Shown here piece by piece: positions 23,885 to 37,900 of a stretch of 64,000 bases of DNA. How positions within the stretch are numbered: position 1 is the stretch's first letter; every line of letters starts with the position of its first letter. Location: the NCBI RefSeq assembly GCF_019703515.2, contig NC_059356.1, positions 22,077,197 to 22,141,196 on the forward strand, read 5' to 3'. A model generated the notes under the pieces. It had not been told where the DNA came from. It did no database searches and was given only the letters and a program-made list of their open reading frames with translations. The position numbers and the translations under genes are program-made. This stretch comes from Myxocyprinus asiaticus (Eukaryota > Chordata > Actinopteri > Cypriniformes > Catostomidae).

Positions 23885-26800
23885 TCATAACGAGCAGAAA
23901 TAATGATGAACAGGGAAGGTGGCAGCTGCAGAAAGAGCAATTCCCAGACTGTCCCCTACACTTGCTGCAGCCATGGCGAACTCTCTCTCATGGTCAGCAG
24001 TCTGCCAAGAAACACAATGTAAGAAAACGCATTATATGGACCATGAATTGAAACGCATAGATCAAATAATTTGATGACTGGCACACATACCTCCTTGCTG
24101 ATGAAGTAGAAGGTATTCACATAGGCTGCTCCTCCTAACAGACCCTCATAGAGGACAATAATAAAGACCACCCATGGGTTTGGCAAGAACTGGTAATATA
24201 CTGCAACACCCAGCAGTACAGCATTCACACACTGTGTGAGAAAATGTACTTTAAGAAAGAGTAACCTGGGTCTTGTATCACATTTTAAAAGTGGCAAAAA
24301 TTCTATTGCAAAACACATTTATTTACTGTTGTTTTGTATTTAGTGTTGCAAATATATGCTACCCTACTAAGACAAAATGTAGTAACTACACCAGGACTGA
24401 AACAGAGAAAAATGGTTTCAAAATTTCATGACTGTCCAGCCAAATGTGGATTATAAAAATAGTCTCACTCCATTTTCTCTGAATCTGAGTATAGTTGACC
24501 CAAACACTTGGACACATCAAAGTGTCTCCGCCAAATGGATATAAATCCGATCTTGAATTCCCGTGCTATATGCAAGTAAAACAGAGTTCTCTTCCATGAT
24601 TATGCTAATGGCAGGCAGCGAATTTAAAAGATGTGATGTTTTATTTGATTATGTTTCACGTTTTCACCATGCTGATGTAGCGCTGTTTGGGCAGAGTAAA
24701 GTTTACATATGTGGCATGAACAGCCAGATGCATTTACACTTGACAGAGTTACGAATGGAATGAGTCTCCATTGCGTCTCCAGGTGACCGGATTTATATCC
24801 ATCTCGAATCCTTTTTGGAGGGCATTTACACTTGGTCTTTTCAAAAATCCATGAAGTGACCAATTGTAAATACCCCCCAAGAGACCCAATTTTTAAAAAG
24901 TGAAGTGTAGTAAAATTAAGTAAATTGTAGTTACTTAATTTTGACTTTTCAGCTCAGTATGTACAACTGACCCTTCGCTTGTCCCTTGACTCACTGTCTC
25001 TACAGATTTCAGTCACATTACTGTATAATTTATTTTACAAAAACATTAGATAAACATGCTTTGGAATGTCACGCTTCAATCCAACATAAGAATATTGTCA
25101 ATTCTGTTTATGATCATATTTTGACAAGAACCGCGCTGTTCACAGCAAGCTCCCTTTCATTCCTATGGGAAGTTCTGCAAAGCGAGCAACTGTAACCAAG
25201 GGGGCAGAGCTTTGCCACGGGTCAATTGTATGAAATACGTTGTCCTTTGCAGCAGCTCCAGCTCTTACCTGTAAGAGTGAGAGCAGTAGGATTTTCCTGA
25301 TCTTAAAACAGAAGAGAGAAGTGCGGGAAATAAAAACACCAATCTGGTAAAGTGTCTGGTACCTGCAAAGAGATATAAAATTAGCTTTTGCTTGCTTTTC
25401 AAGTGACCGAGAGGAAATGACATAATAATACAAGATCAATAAATGCCATTAGACCCAAACAGCAGAAGCAGAACTTCCTTCTGTCCTTCTCTTTCTCCTA
25501 AAACACTTATACTGGGCTAGGCTGTTGTTTCAGTAGAATTAAAAAGCATGAAATAAAGAAAGAAAAGTGTGTCCTTACCAGCGATATTGTTCTGCATGTG
25601 AGAAACAGGAGTCAGGGAAGTATAGAAGCTCCAACTATGCATGCATGATTGGAGAAAACCATGATGTCGATAGTTAGAGATCATAGGTTATTTTAGTGAT
25701 GTCTCACTGTTAACTGAGACTCATCAGAACAGTGGCAGTATAGAGCACACTCACCAGTCCTTGGTTAATGAAATACTCTGCGAAGTAAACCACACCCAGA
25801 GGTAAAACAAACCTCAGCAGACCCTGAAAGAGATAAACTGGGTAAATGGCACATAAGCAGCTAAAATAAGCAATAGACTTAAAGGAAAAAGTGCAAGGGT
25901 GTTTGGTGATCGCAGCACAACAAGGCGCAAACACGCACAACATGCTATTCTTCATGACAGACATACACAAGCTCTGCATACTTTAACTGTGCCCTAAGTA
26001 CATTTTTCAACTTTTACACCCAAACAAATGAACAGTACTTCTTACAAATACTGTATATTTGAAAGATGACACTCGTATGAGGGTCCAGTCATATAGAGGC
26101 TCAGAATTTATTTCCCCCTACATAAGCATGCTTAAACATGGTGCCATGTTGAGATCACATGACCAGTCGAATACTACCCACTTTATTCCAGAACCTCCCT
26201 ATTATCGTACACTTTTGAAAAATATTAAAGGAATGTTCAATGTTCAATACAAGTTAAGCTCAATCAAAAGCATTTGTGGCATAATGTTAAATACACTGGA
26301 AGGCACTATCATTGGAAGTAAATGGGGCCAATCTATAAACATTAAAATACACAACATTTTAAAAGTATGGCCACAAGATATAAACAGTACACATGTTAAC
26401 ATGATTTTAATGTGATAAATTCACTTACAAACCATGTCGTTGTAAAGTTATATCCAGTATTACAAATTTGTTGTCATGACAACTGAACACGGTAAACCCT
26501 GTAATCTGGTAAATGCCATTAAAGCCAGTAAATCCCTGATTTTATCACACGAAAATCATGATAATACATATAATGTTTACATCTTGTGGCTAAACTTTTG
26601 AAACAGTGTGTATTATAATGTTTATCGACTGGCCCCATTCACTTTCATTGTAAGTGCTTTACTGTAAAAGCAATTTTCTTTTTAAAATAAACTACAGATG
26701 AGTCTAAATCATTTTTGTGGTAATCAACATTATGCAACAAATGCTGTTGATTGAGCTTAACTTGTATTGAACCAGGAACATTCCTTTAATCATGGATGAT

Positions 26801-29512
26801 AAATAAGCTCATAAACAGGATATGTTTACAATGGCATCAGAAACTGAAGACCTTTGCTTCTGTGTAATGCTGCATCAATATCGATAGGTGTCAGTATAAA
26901 GTCCAAGACCACTATCATTTTGGTAAATGAAACAAAATTACTTAGGGCACCTTTAAATTACATTAAATTTGTATTGACCAAAGCAGAAGCAGTATCATTT
27001 AACCAGACCAGAAACACAAAACCAAGGATTGTATACATGCACAAAGCAGGGCTTACTTTAATTATATATATTTTGTCAGAGAGGGTCAGGGGTATGAAGA
27101 GACTGTCCTCTGTCAGAAGGAAGAGAGCATGGCCAGTACAGTTATCTGAATGAGTCACCATACACAACATTATGAGAGCTGTTGCAAGACCTTAAAAATG
27201 GTCAATGCTGCTTTATGCTGATATCTATGAAGGCAATTAATAAGTAAGACAATACACAAGCAAGAGGTATGATGTACACACCTTGTTCTTCCTGGGTTTT
27301 CTCATAGTCATCATCTGGACCAGCCTCCTCCACGATTATAGGACGTCTCTCCTGAGAGTTCTCCACTGTGGAAGGACTATGATCATCCTCGCTGCGTCTC
27401 CATTGTGGAAATGACGTTGGGAACACTAAGACGAAGAAATAGCTAAAACAGACAATGAGAGAGAAAGAGAGAGAGAGAGAGAAAGAAAAGAGTAAGCTGT
27501 CTAACATTTTTACACAAATGTTTTTATGTAATCAATTTAGTCAAAGTTTATCTGACCTAACAGCCAAAATAACAGGGACAACCAGCATGATCCACAACGT
27601 AACTTGGGGCGTCAGACCGGCTTGTGTAAATGCAGAGTAAAGAATAGCTCCAGCTACTCCTGCTGCCCCTGTTCCAGAACCCCAGCCACTTAATACATCC
27701 CTTAAAGAGACAGAAAAACACACAGAGAGAAATATAAATTACAAAATGAGTAAGACAACAAAGGCAATAAGTGCAAAGAATTGATCAAATCAAATAAACT
27801 GAGTGAATGAGGTATAGAAATAAGTCAGTGAAGGAGTTAGAAGGGCTATGTTTAGAATAGCATGCTACCATACTTCTCGTACAATTTCTGTTGTATACAG
27901 TATGAATAATGAGCACATTATGCATATTTTTTGTATACATGGAATACCTTGCTCAAGGACTACATTTCCCAAAATGTGCAGTTTACAGATTGGAATACTG
28001 AATACAATACAACACACTCAACTTGACCATCCATTTCCAGTGTGATTAATGAATATGTAATATAAAAAAATGCTAATTAACCAAAGCCACTTACAGATTT
28101 AAACATGCACATAAAGAAGTCAAGTGGCCAACATTTAAAGGTCATGTGACAACAATGTAGCGTACAACTGTATGAGATGATTATCACTGAATATAATGAG
28201 TTTTTACATGATATTTAAAGAAAATTTAGGCAGTATTTAGTGCATACTGCACAGTATGTAGTAAGCAGTATGCTAGTATTCCATTCCTAACATAGTGGGA
28301 GTGAATTAATGAATGAATGGGATTCTATGAGGCCGTACCTGCTGAAAAACACAGAGAGGGAGAGAAAGGAAAGCTCCCCCAATCCCGAACTAACACTGGC
28401 AAAGACAACACCTGAGGAGATATTCAAGTAATTCAGAATGTTCAGAATGAACTGAAACAGAATGTTGCATCACACCTCAATTACTGTAGTTTTCTGTCGC
28501 ACTCTCATTACCAAAGATGCTCATCAATATAGTTGAAGAGAACGACACCATCAGGAAGCTGACTACTGCCATAGAGAAACACACCAAAACACGGAAACTG
28601 TTCATAATAAAAGCAAAACGAAAATCTGATCAATAATACATTAATCAACAATTAGTAGAACAACATTGTACAGTGCTACAAACAAAAAGTAGACTTCGTC
28701 CTTTTGATCTTAATAACTGGTTTGTCATTGATTTCTTGAGTCAGTCCAGTTCTTATCAGAGCACTATAGTTTCAACATGTAGTTTGATGGTTAGACATTA
28801 AAATGAATTGCTTGTCAACTTTACCCATAAGGCACTTTGTGTATATAGAAAGGAGCTGTGAATTTGATTACAAGGGTGGGTAGGATATCTGCCAGCAGCA
28901 CAGCCTAGAGAAAGAGAGAGAGAAATAACATAGCATGAGTGTCATTCACTGAGCAAACATGCACAGAATAAATGCCAAGTCCACACACTTACCGCAGTGG
29001 ACACAGGATTGCAGTCATAGCGGCTGCTGTTCCTGATGTCTACATTATTTAAATCTGGAGCCAGAGTCTAGAAAAAACATCAAATAAAAAGTTGAGTGAA
29101 TAAGGTTAAACTTACATGTTGTATAGTCATTGGCAGGCTCAGGAAACACTTACAGGGACTGTTGTGTTTTGAGATTCCTGTTTCTTTAGGATGTCAAGAG
29201 CAGCACTCAGCATCACCACATATGCAAAGTTATTACAAAGCCCCAGCAACCTATACAGAGAGATAATAAAGACTGCTTTACATATTGCTTCGCCTTATCA
29301 CTTATTTACACTTGACAGACCAGTCACTCACCAAAACCCAATACAATTCCTCCACTTTCGACAACGACCTGGGAACATACAGATCAATACATATGATATA
29401 TTAAAATGCTGTTTATTATATACTGTTTACAATGTTGAAGCTGGCATTAGAGCATCCCACCTTCACTGTCAGCAATGACAGGGTCGGAGTTTACACTCTC
29501 AGCTCGATCCAT
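23885..29512 (-). CDS. cln3: Battenin (CLN3 lysosomal/endosomal membrane protein)
   Basis: This is a multi-pass lysosomal membrane protein; loss of the human gene causes juvenile Batten disease. Coding exons, 5' to 3': 29461-29512, 29332-29368, 29154-29250, 28993-29067, 28825-28904, 28512-28597, 28339-28411, 27557-27700, 27282-27442, 27057-27109, 25755-25823, 25579-25634, 25269-25362, 24091-24231, 23885-24001. Phases agree across all 15, giving 444 residues (human 438). Family signatures are [95 protein letters not shown] and [14 protein letters not shown]. The long loop encoded at 27282-27442 contains ERRPII, a dileucine-type sorting signal position. The protein ends in FCSL, where the human protein ends in a CaaX box. 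No breaks are seen. Confidence 0.96.
26229..26785. mobile_element. TTAA MITE, family B, copy 2
   Basis: TTAA lies on both sides. The left arm is AGGAATGTTCAATGTTCAAT and the right arm ends GAACCAGGAACATTCCT. It lies in a cln3 intron. Confidence 0.8.
27845..28293. mobile_element. Non-autonomous inverted-repeat element in a cln3 intron
   Basis: Left GCTATGTTTAGAATAGCATG and the inverted right end CACTATGTTAGGAATGGAAT share about 12 outer bases, followed by CATACT-rich arms. It looks like a short hAT-type MITE; I could not settle the target duplication. Confidence 0.5.
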
Positions 29513-31343
29513 TGCGACCTTTGACAGGGTAAAAACAAACTGTCACATACAGAAAACTTTATATATCTCATGCAGAGAGAAGTTTAATCAACCGCAGACA
29601 TTCATTCATTGCACAGATTCACAAACACGGCCTATCGGAATGATCACATGTGCTTATTCTCAAAGATGTTATGTCATATAACCAGATCGACACGGATCCA
29701 TCTTCTTCCTCTTTCATTATCTCAAATACTGACAAGCGACAACAATAATCATAGCAGAAGGTGCTGCACAGAAATATGTCCTCCCGCACTGCTGTGAGAC
29801 GTAAACAGTTCCGCTATACAATAGAAACTGATTGTACTGGTCCGTGCACAATCCACATAAATATATGCTGTACAAGGGGCATGGGCAGGGGTGGGCTGAG
29901 CTATTTTTGTCATTGGCCGAAAGCAAGGACACATTCAAGAAGCGGCTGCTGCAAACCAGATAGTCCGAGACGTTACGCGAGCGAGAACGGTAAAAAGAGA
30001 CGTTTTTATGTAATTTATAGGTTTTATATAGAAGCCTGGTGCTGTCTCGGTGTGCAGTGACCATGTGGCTGCTGTTAATGTATCACAGGCTCCCTCTTAT
30101 CAAATATCTCCCTCCACATCAGCTCCCCAAAATCGCGCTGCAGGTGTTCGTGAAATACTGGACATGAATTATAAAGTAGAGGTCTATGCGGGATGGATTT
30201 TTCAGACCCGCTCCCGAGAGATTCTGTCCCTCTCCCGCATATTTATTTATTTATTTATTTATTTATTTGTCCCGCTCCCGTCTGCAACTTTCAAGTTTTG
30301 TCCTGCTCCCGCCCGCAAACGCCCGTAGGTAGTGCGCGAATTTTTCAGTCCCACTCCTGTAAGGATCTGTCCCACACTGGTATCATAGGCTATTTTTATT
30401 CCAATTCCCAATCTGAAAAAAACAAACAAAAAAAAACAGGTAGAGTGAGAAAAAACTCACTCTAACATTGCCAAATATCTGATTGACCTTTGGCTGGTTT
30501 CAAAGTTTTGTTTGTACCTTTCTTTATTATAGCGTTACCATCTATAACACTAAGGGACTTTCCGCTGAATGGAGCACAAATAACACTCTGTACCTTAAAT
30601 ACATTAAATAAATGTATTTTATTTTTTAAATAGATTTATATTTTGCGGGTGTCACGTGGGTCATTTCTTTCTCCCGTTCCCAGGCACTCATCATTCCGTC
30701 AGCACCTGCACTCAGCAATCAAAACTTGTCCTGCTGCGGGATGCGTGCTTCTGTTTTTAATTTGATGTCGATGATAGATTCTGTCTGTCTCCACGTGTCT
30801 TACATCTCTTATACATCTTTTACAGTGCTGTGATAGTTTTTTGTTTGTCACTGCTTTTTAAACTACTCAATTTTTGCCATGAAAATAACCTTTGGTGCTT
30901 ACATGGCATTACTTTCCACCCATCCATCCATCCAAATTCCTGTGTTCCCTAAATTACTTTACACATATAGTTTCACTGGTAAAAATATCAATACACTCTG
31001 CTACCCTACAAAGGCCATACTCATTATCTAACATTGAAACTGAGAAAAATGGCTTGGATTATTTTGATGTGGATTTTGTTGTTACTGCATTTTCACATAA
31101 TGGTTTCTCTGAATTTCAGCATATGAGACAAACTCATCTGTCACCGAACAGATCATAAGAGACCTGTTTCAGTCAGAACTCAATTTCGCATTTTGCCTTT
31201 GTAGGGCAGTATCATTGTTTATTACATTTCTTTCAAACTGAAAGAATTGTCATCATTTAATATTATATAATTACTTCTTTAAGAAGTTCTCATCTGTGTC
31301 AAAATTTAGGATCTTAATCTTATGTTATTGATCTCTCCATCTA
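29513..31343. other. Upstream flank of cln3, no gene recognised
   Basis: The first few hundred bases should contain the cln3 promoter and 5' UTR; a splice-free leader directly precedes the ATG. From 30180 there is a degenerate CCCGCTCCCG-type repeat with an ATTT microsatellite at 30241-30268. I see no exon. Confidence 0.45.
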
Positions 31344-32712
31344 TAGTGCATCCGGAAAGTATTCACAGTGCTTCACTCTTTCCACATTTTGTTATGTACA
31401 GCCTTATTCCAAAATGAATTAAATTCATTATTTTCCTCACAATTCTACAAACAATACCCCATAATGACAACGTGAAAGAAGTTTGTTTGAAATCTTTGCA
31501 AATTTATTAAAAATCACATGTACATAAGTATTCACAGCCTTTGCTCAGTACTTTGTTGAAGCACCTTTGGCACCAATTACAGCCTCAAGTCTTTTTGAGT
31601 ATGATGCTACAAACTTGGCACACCTATTTTTGGGCAGTTTCTCCCATTCTTCTTTGCGGGACCTCTCAAGCTCCATCAGGTTGGATGGGGAGCGTCGGTG
31701 CACAGCCATTTTCAGATCCCTCCAGAGATGTTCAATTGGGTTCAAGTCTGGGCTCTGGCTGAGCCACTCAAGGACATTCACAGAGTTGTCCCGGAGCCAC
31801 TCCTTTGTTATCTTGGCTGTGTGCTTAGGGTCATTGTCCTGTTGGAAAATGAACCCTCGCCCCAGTCTGAGGTCCAGAGCGCTCTGGAGCAGGTTTTCAT
31901 CAAGGATGCCTCTGTACATCGCTGCATTCATCTTTCCCTCGATCCTGACTAGTCTCCCATTTCCTGCCGCTGAAAAACATCCCCACAGCATGATGCTGCT
32001 ACCACCATGCTTCACTGTAGGGATGGTATTGGCCAGGTGATGAGTGGTGCCTGGTTTCCTCCAGGCATGATGCTTGCCATTCAGGCCAAAGGGTTCAATC
32101 TTTGTTTCTCATGGTCTGGGAGTCCTTCAGGTGCCTTTTGGTAAACTCCAGGCGGGCTGTCATGTGCCTTTTACTGAGGAGTGGCTTCCGTCTGGCCACT
32201 CTACCATACAGGCCTGATTGGTGGAGTGCTGCAGAGATGGTTGTTCTTCTGGAAGGTTCTCCTCTCTCCACAGAGAAATGCTGGAGCTCTGTCAGAGTGA
32301 CCATCGGGTTCATGGTCACCTCCCTGACTAAGGCCCTTCTCCCCCGATCGCTCAGTTTGGCCAGGCGGCCAGCTCTAGGAAGAGTCCTGGTGGTTCCAAA
32401 CTTCTTCCATTTACGGATGATGGAGGCCACTGTGCTCATTGGGACCTTCAATGCTGCAGACATTTTTCTGTACCCTTCCCCAGATCTGTGCCTTGATACA
32501 ATCCTGTCTCGGAGGTCTACAGACAATTCCTTGGACTTCATGGCTTGGTTTGTGCTCTGACATGCACAACAAACTTCTTTCACGTTGTCATTATGGGGTA
32601 TTGTTTGTAGAATTTTGAGGAAAATAATGAATTTAATCCATTTTGGAATAAGGTCGTAACATAACAAAATGTGGAAAAAGTGAAGCGCTGTGAATACTTT
32701 CCGGATGCACTG
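31344..32712 (-). mobile_element. Nearly full-length Tc1-like element, inactivated
   Basis: Terminal inverted repeats AGTGCATCCGGAAAGTATTC and TA flanks bound about 1.37 kb. The minus strand encodes a Tc1 transposase in two pieces: an N-terminal helix-turn-helix half (from about 32540, MKSKELSVDLRDRIVSRHRS) and a C-terminal half (from 32015, [44 protein letters not shown]). Between them about 20 bp are missing after MRNK, removing the first catalytic Asp region and shifting the frame. The second Asp and the Glu remain. Confidence 0.92.
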
Positions 32713-33440
32713 TAAATATATTTCCCTTCGCTCCATTCTTATTTTTCTCCTTGATATTATTTCTCTCCACTCCATCCTTGCATTCGTGGGGACTCTAATT
32801 TGTCTTTGTAATTTGCTTTAAGGCTGTAATTCTAATTTATCTAAAAGTGTATTGCTTTATATTGTTTCTTAGTAATGGAGGTATTATACTACCTCCATTA
32901 CTTCAATCTTACAAGTGATGTCAAATTTATTTGTATAGCACTTTTCACAACAGCCATTGTTTCAAAGCTGTACATGAAATTATGCTATAACAGAAAATGA
33001 ATGAATATAATGCTAATATTAGTTATCTTTAGAACTATTAATGGTTAAAGTTAGTAAACGAAGTGCGTGTGTATATACAATGTTTATCAGTTTATTTATT
33101 TCAATATATTTTTTAATATGGGGAAAAAGTGTAAAATATAGTTATATTGGGTCTTATGATCTTGACAATTACGCCATGTTACGCCAATTAAAGACATTAA
33201 ATTAGTAGTCTGAGTAACCCCTCCCCCATCCCAAATGCCCACCTATGATATCCCTCAGCCCACCCTAACTTAGCTGTCAGAAGCCAGGCCTGGCTGTACG
33301 TGCATTTTATTATTTTATTTTTATTAAAAGTTATTATTTTCCTTTTGTGTCCTAAGGCAAAAGTCCCTCATGAAGAATGTAATACTTTAAACAATAAAAA
33401 AAAAAAAAAAAAAAAAAAAAAAACATTATTGTGTCGCAGG

Positions 33441-34010
33441 TAGGGTTGCCACCCGTCCCGTAAAATACGAGATCGTCCTGTATTTAAAGATAAAAATGAT
33501 GCGTCACGTATTGAATCAATACGGGACGCGTTTTGTCCCATATTTAAGCTGGTCAGATGGTGTCACGTTGAAATCATTCCAGATCGCCAATTTAACATTG
33601 ATATAAGTTGGAAAATTTGCCTACGGTTTTGTAAGGGACCGTCTGAAAAGTCCACAAATGGTGGTAAAACTGTGGAGTTGTTTCTATATAAATGTTCAAT
33701 AAGATCAAACTATGTATGAATACAATCATAAAGACAAGTACAGGTGAAGGAAAAAAAATATGTATAAACCATCCAAAATGCATATATAAGATAAAGATTA
33801 AATCGAAAAAATTAAAATAAATATATTTTTAACATATAAATGAAGTAATTTGTATTTTATTTTATATAAGTCATGGGTCAGGAAAGTTCTCATTTTAGAA
33901 TATAAGAAAGGATATAAAATGTTTATTAATAATGCATATTAACTCAACACATTTATTGCTAAAGACAACAATGTGTCCCATATTTTAAAACTTCAAAAGT
34001 GGCAACCCTA
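33441..34010. mobile_element. Non-autonomous hAT-type element with perfect 8-bp target duplication
   Basis: The ends are TAGGGTTGCCAC and its inverse, flanked on both sides by GTCGCAGG (33433-33440 and 34011-34018). The interior is A/T-rich with no transposase. An 8-bp duplication points to the hAT superfamily. Confidence 0.85.
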
Positions 34011-34940
34011 GTCGCAGGTTACATCTGTTTTTATGGCATCTTTTCAAAGTATAAGCCCAGTATAAGCTCTTCTGGTAATCTTTCAAATTCAGAAAATGGC
34101 AATGGAAAATGTTTATTTTTTATCTTGCAATCTCTTATTTAATGGCTAATTAGTAAGGTGTGCTGTTTGGACAATGAATACAATCCTTTATGAAAAATGA
34201 CAGCTGCTTCTTTTCATAAAATGCAACTGTAGCCTCCATACAATTGCTTCACGTCTGCTTTGACAACATGGGGAGATAGATCACATGATTGCACATAACT
34301 TAATTATTTCTCCCAAATCAATAAACATGAGCAAACAACTTGAAGGGGAAATTCCAATTTTCTGTTTTTGTCTATTTAACCAACCCCCGAAAAAAAATTA
34401 AAGATGTTTACTATGTCCTCTAAGGTAAATACGATGACCAGAAAAATATATTCAAAGGTAAATGGTCACATTGTTTGGTCTGAATAATAGCACAAAGAGA
34501 AGCAAATGAGGTTAGCCGTGAAAAATACTTTTAATGTTGTTTCCAGTGTGTATCATAACAATAACAATATACCCCTGAAAGGTATATATGCTTTGTGCAA
34601 GTCAAGTACAATTAATATACGTCACTACAAGTACAAGAGCACAGTATCTTTTTAGAGAGTTACACAGGACACATGGGAGGGAGTGTTAAGACATGGAAGG
34701 TGGAGAAGATTAGTGCATAAATCATGTGAATAAAGTTATGAAATTACCATTAATCTTAATTAACACACATCATTTAGAATTCATCTCTCCCTGGTTTCAC
34801 ATTTTGTCTCACAAATGACAGTAACAAAACACTAGAAAGAAAATGGGAATGGGTAAAAAAAATTACAGAGCAAATATACTGTTGGGTTCAATGACTCTTC
34901 AGGAATAAGATGTGGATTGAAATAAAAGGCTTCTTGGTGA

Positions 34941-37900
34941 TTAGTAGGCATGGTTGGCCACATAGAGAGATTCTCCAGCAGCAGCACCCTTATCTCCTGC
35001 AGACACATACTTCCCAACACAGGCCTGGCTGTTATTCTGTAAAGGAAAATAGAAAACAAGGCAATAAGAGCAAAGTTGATGTAAAATGCCAAAATAAATT
35101 ACTATAAACAGTAAGAGACAGTGCTTGAGAAAAGAACATTGCTGTTTAGAAATATGTCCTTTTCTTTTGTATTTTTGTGGTATTTGTATAACCAGATCAG
35201 TAACAAGGAGATAATATAGTAAAATGATCTTAAGTTAATGAAAGACTCCAGCTTATTTGGATTCTCATGGCCCCTCAAGGCCCCCCATGACGTGTCACGT
35301 GACTACATTCACTTTTATGCGCTACAGGACACTTGCCAGATTTGGTTGGATTTTTCAAAATGACGGAAGAAAAGTTGGAGCAGTGTCTTACACAGCCAGT
35401 TATATGTACTTTTTAATTATGATCCGATCCAAAATCATGCGTTATTAATAGGGATGTGCTTCGTATTCAAATAACAAAAATCACAATTCGGTTTTTCTGC
35501 ACGTGTTTAGAGGTCTTCAACCCGATCCGAGTCCGAAGGTACCCAATAAACCTACAGGTTTTGGGCCAGGTTCGGGTCAGTTTTTCCAAATAGGCTATTG
35601 GGCAAGTTACGGGCTGTTCACACGTGCATAAAAGACATGTAAACATGCACTGGACAGATGTCTTTGATCGTTGTCCCACAACTCACTTTTTTCAGCATAC
35701 TGCGCAGGACCATTGCATTTTTTTAGAGACTGTTAAGTTTAAAAAGAACTTCAATATTTATTAATGCATCTTGAGACACGTGTGTTCTGTTTCAACATTT
35801 GTTGCGCTGCATCAAGCTTTTTCAGCGCTGCTGTAACAAATCGACATTCTGATGAAGTTCAGGTTGGAAAGTAGGGCTGGGTGATAGGACGATGTAATCA
35901 GATACTGACGATGTCTTACAAAGATCTCGATGCAGATTGCGAATAGATGATGATCGACAATATCGGGAAATGGCAAAACCATGGATCTGGGAAGTCGCCA
36001 AATATACTAAACAGTGGCCAGGGTGTGAAACTAGCACCCGCCACCTGCAAAATGCAACAAGGCTGAATCCAGTTAGCAAGTTCCTCATCCAAATGTATTT
36101 CATGCACGGGTAATTTTGCTCATCTACCCGCAAAAGGCGGGCGACCTGTAAGACTACTCTGAATGACACATGACAAGAAATGCTGTCAGTCACAAAGACA
36201 AGTGTTTGAAGAAACACACTTTATTATATTTTTAAGAACAGCCAAAAGAGAAGCCATCAATGCTTTTGTCTGATTCGCTGTTTGTTCAGAGGCATGCAGC
36301 GCAAGCCTGTCTCGTGGAACAAGCGCATGTAAAGAGTTTTCATTCTATTTTCTGTTTCATTAATCTGAAAACTGTTTACAAGAATAATGTCGTCTATGAG
36401 AATGCTCCGATCATCTCAGAGGTGCTGTGAGTTTAATACGCTTTATTTACTCACGGTTAGCATGCATTGCGGATTCCGTGATGCAAATAGAGCCGTTGGA
36501 GACGGTAAATGTTTGAATTTGGAAAGTGAACCTGCTCAGGCAGAATTACGCATTTTCCATGTATTAAGAATAAGCCTACGTTGCAGGCAGTGACAGAGAT
36601 AATTTTTGTTCGACTTTAATGTGATTTTATCATTTGAAAATCTAAGTATTGTGCTATTTAGGCTCATAACTCACTGTGCACTTTATTCCCTGCTGATCTG
36701 AGATTGTGTCTGACGCATCCATGGCAATAAGTCTTCTATATTTCCGTGTCCCGACTCCCGATAAATAACAGAATAACCGTTTGTGAACTCTCACGGTTAA
36801 CAAAATATTACAAAAGTTTACCGTGCACATATTTAGGGTATTTAGGCACCTTTATCATTAAACATTAAATGCATGCAGGACTTAAACTTTTAAAGTCCTC
36901 TATACTGTTGCAAGAATTCTGTCTCTTATATGAATTTAAGCCATCAGCTTTGTACACAGCCAGGGTAAACTGCACCTTATCTTTGTGTTTGGAATCGTTT
37001 TGTAAATCAGACACTGTTCTCTGTAATCCTTAAAATAGACATGCTGCACCTTTGAGATGCAGATTCCCTGAGCACGCACTCGAGTGCCTGTGCTCGCGCT
37101 GCTGTCGTCCAGCACGCACTTGGCTGAACAAATAATATTTCACATAAGACTGACATTCACGTGGATTTATAATAGGCATCTCAAAATAAATAATAATTGA
37201 TTGATTTAGAGCTCAGGCCCTTTGGGTTTAGAGGACCCTGGGCAACAATCAGCCCAATCAGCCCGGTGCTTAATCCGTCCCTGCCTGTAACTGAATTGAG
37301 CAGCTATTTTAACATATGATAACCATATGTTTATAGACTGCAAACATTGTCACTGCTATTGTTGAAGCTTGCAAAACTGGTACTTCCATACTTACGAGAG
37401 CTCTCTTTACAAACTCCTCCTGGCATGCCTTGCCATTCTCCTTCTTGCCACCCCAGGCTTTGAGTGCTGAGGCCTGCAGGGCACGACCATAGGAGAAGGT
37501 CAGGGCCCAGGGCCTGTGTAGGGGACATTGGTTCATGGCATTCAGGTTGAGTGTGGCCTCCTCCTCACTCTGGCCTCCAGACAGGAAGGTGATGCCTGTT
37601 TAATGATGGGATATTGAGAAGGGGTTTGGAAAAGGCTGGAATATTAATGCATTGTTAAGAGATTATCATGAGAAGATAAAGACTCTGGCATACTGTGTTT
37701 CTGTGCATGTTTGAGTAATTTAAGATATTTACTAACCAGGCACAGCAGGAGGAACGGTACGGCGGAGAGCTGTAACAGTTGCCATGGCAATCTCCTGGGG
37801 GGTGTTCTTCTGGGAACAGGAGTGTCCGGCAGTCACCATGTTGGGTTTGAGCAGAGTGCCCTCTAGGTAGACATGATGGTCTGACAGGGCCTTGTACATG

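Noticed and set aside
31567..32040. Long plus-strand frames at the Tc1-like element
   Set aside because: They are antisense shadows of the minus-strand transposase.
32925..32975. Short match to a common fish SINE tail (TTTATTTGTATAGCACTTTT)
   Set aside because: Only the tail-like stretch is visible, with no body or head, so I do not list it as an element.
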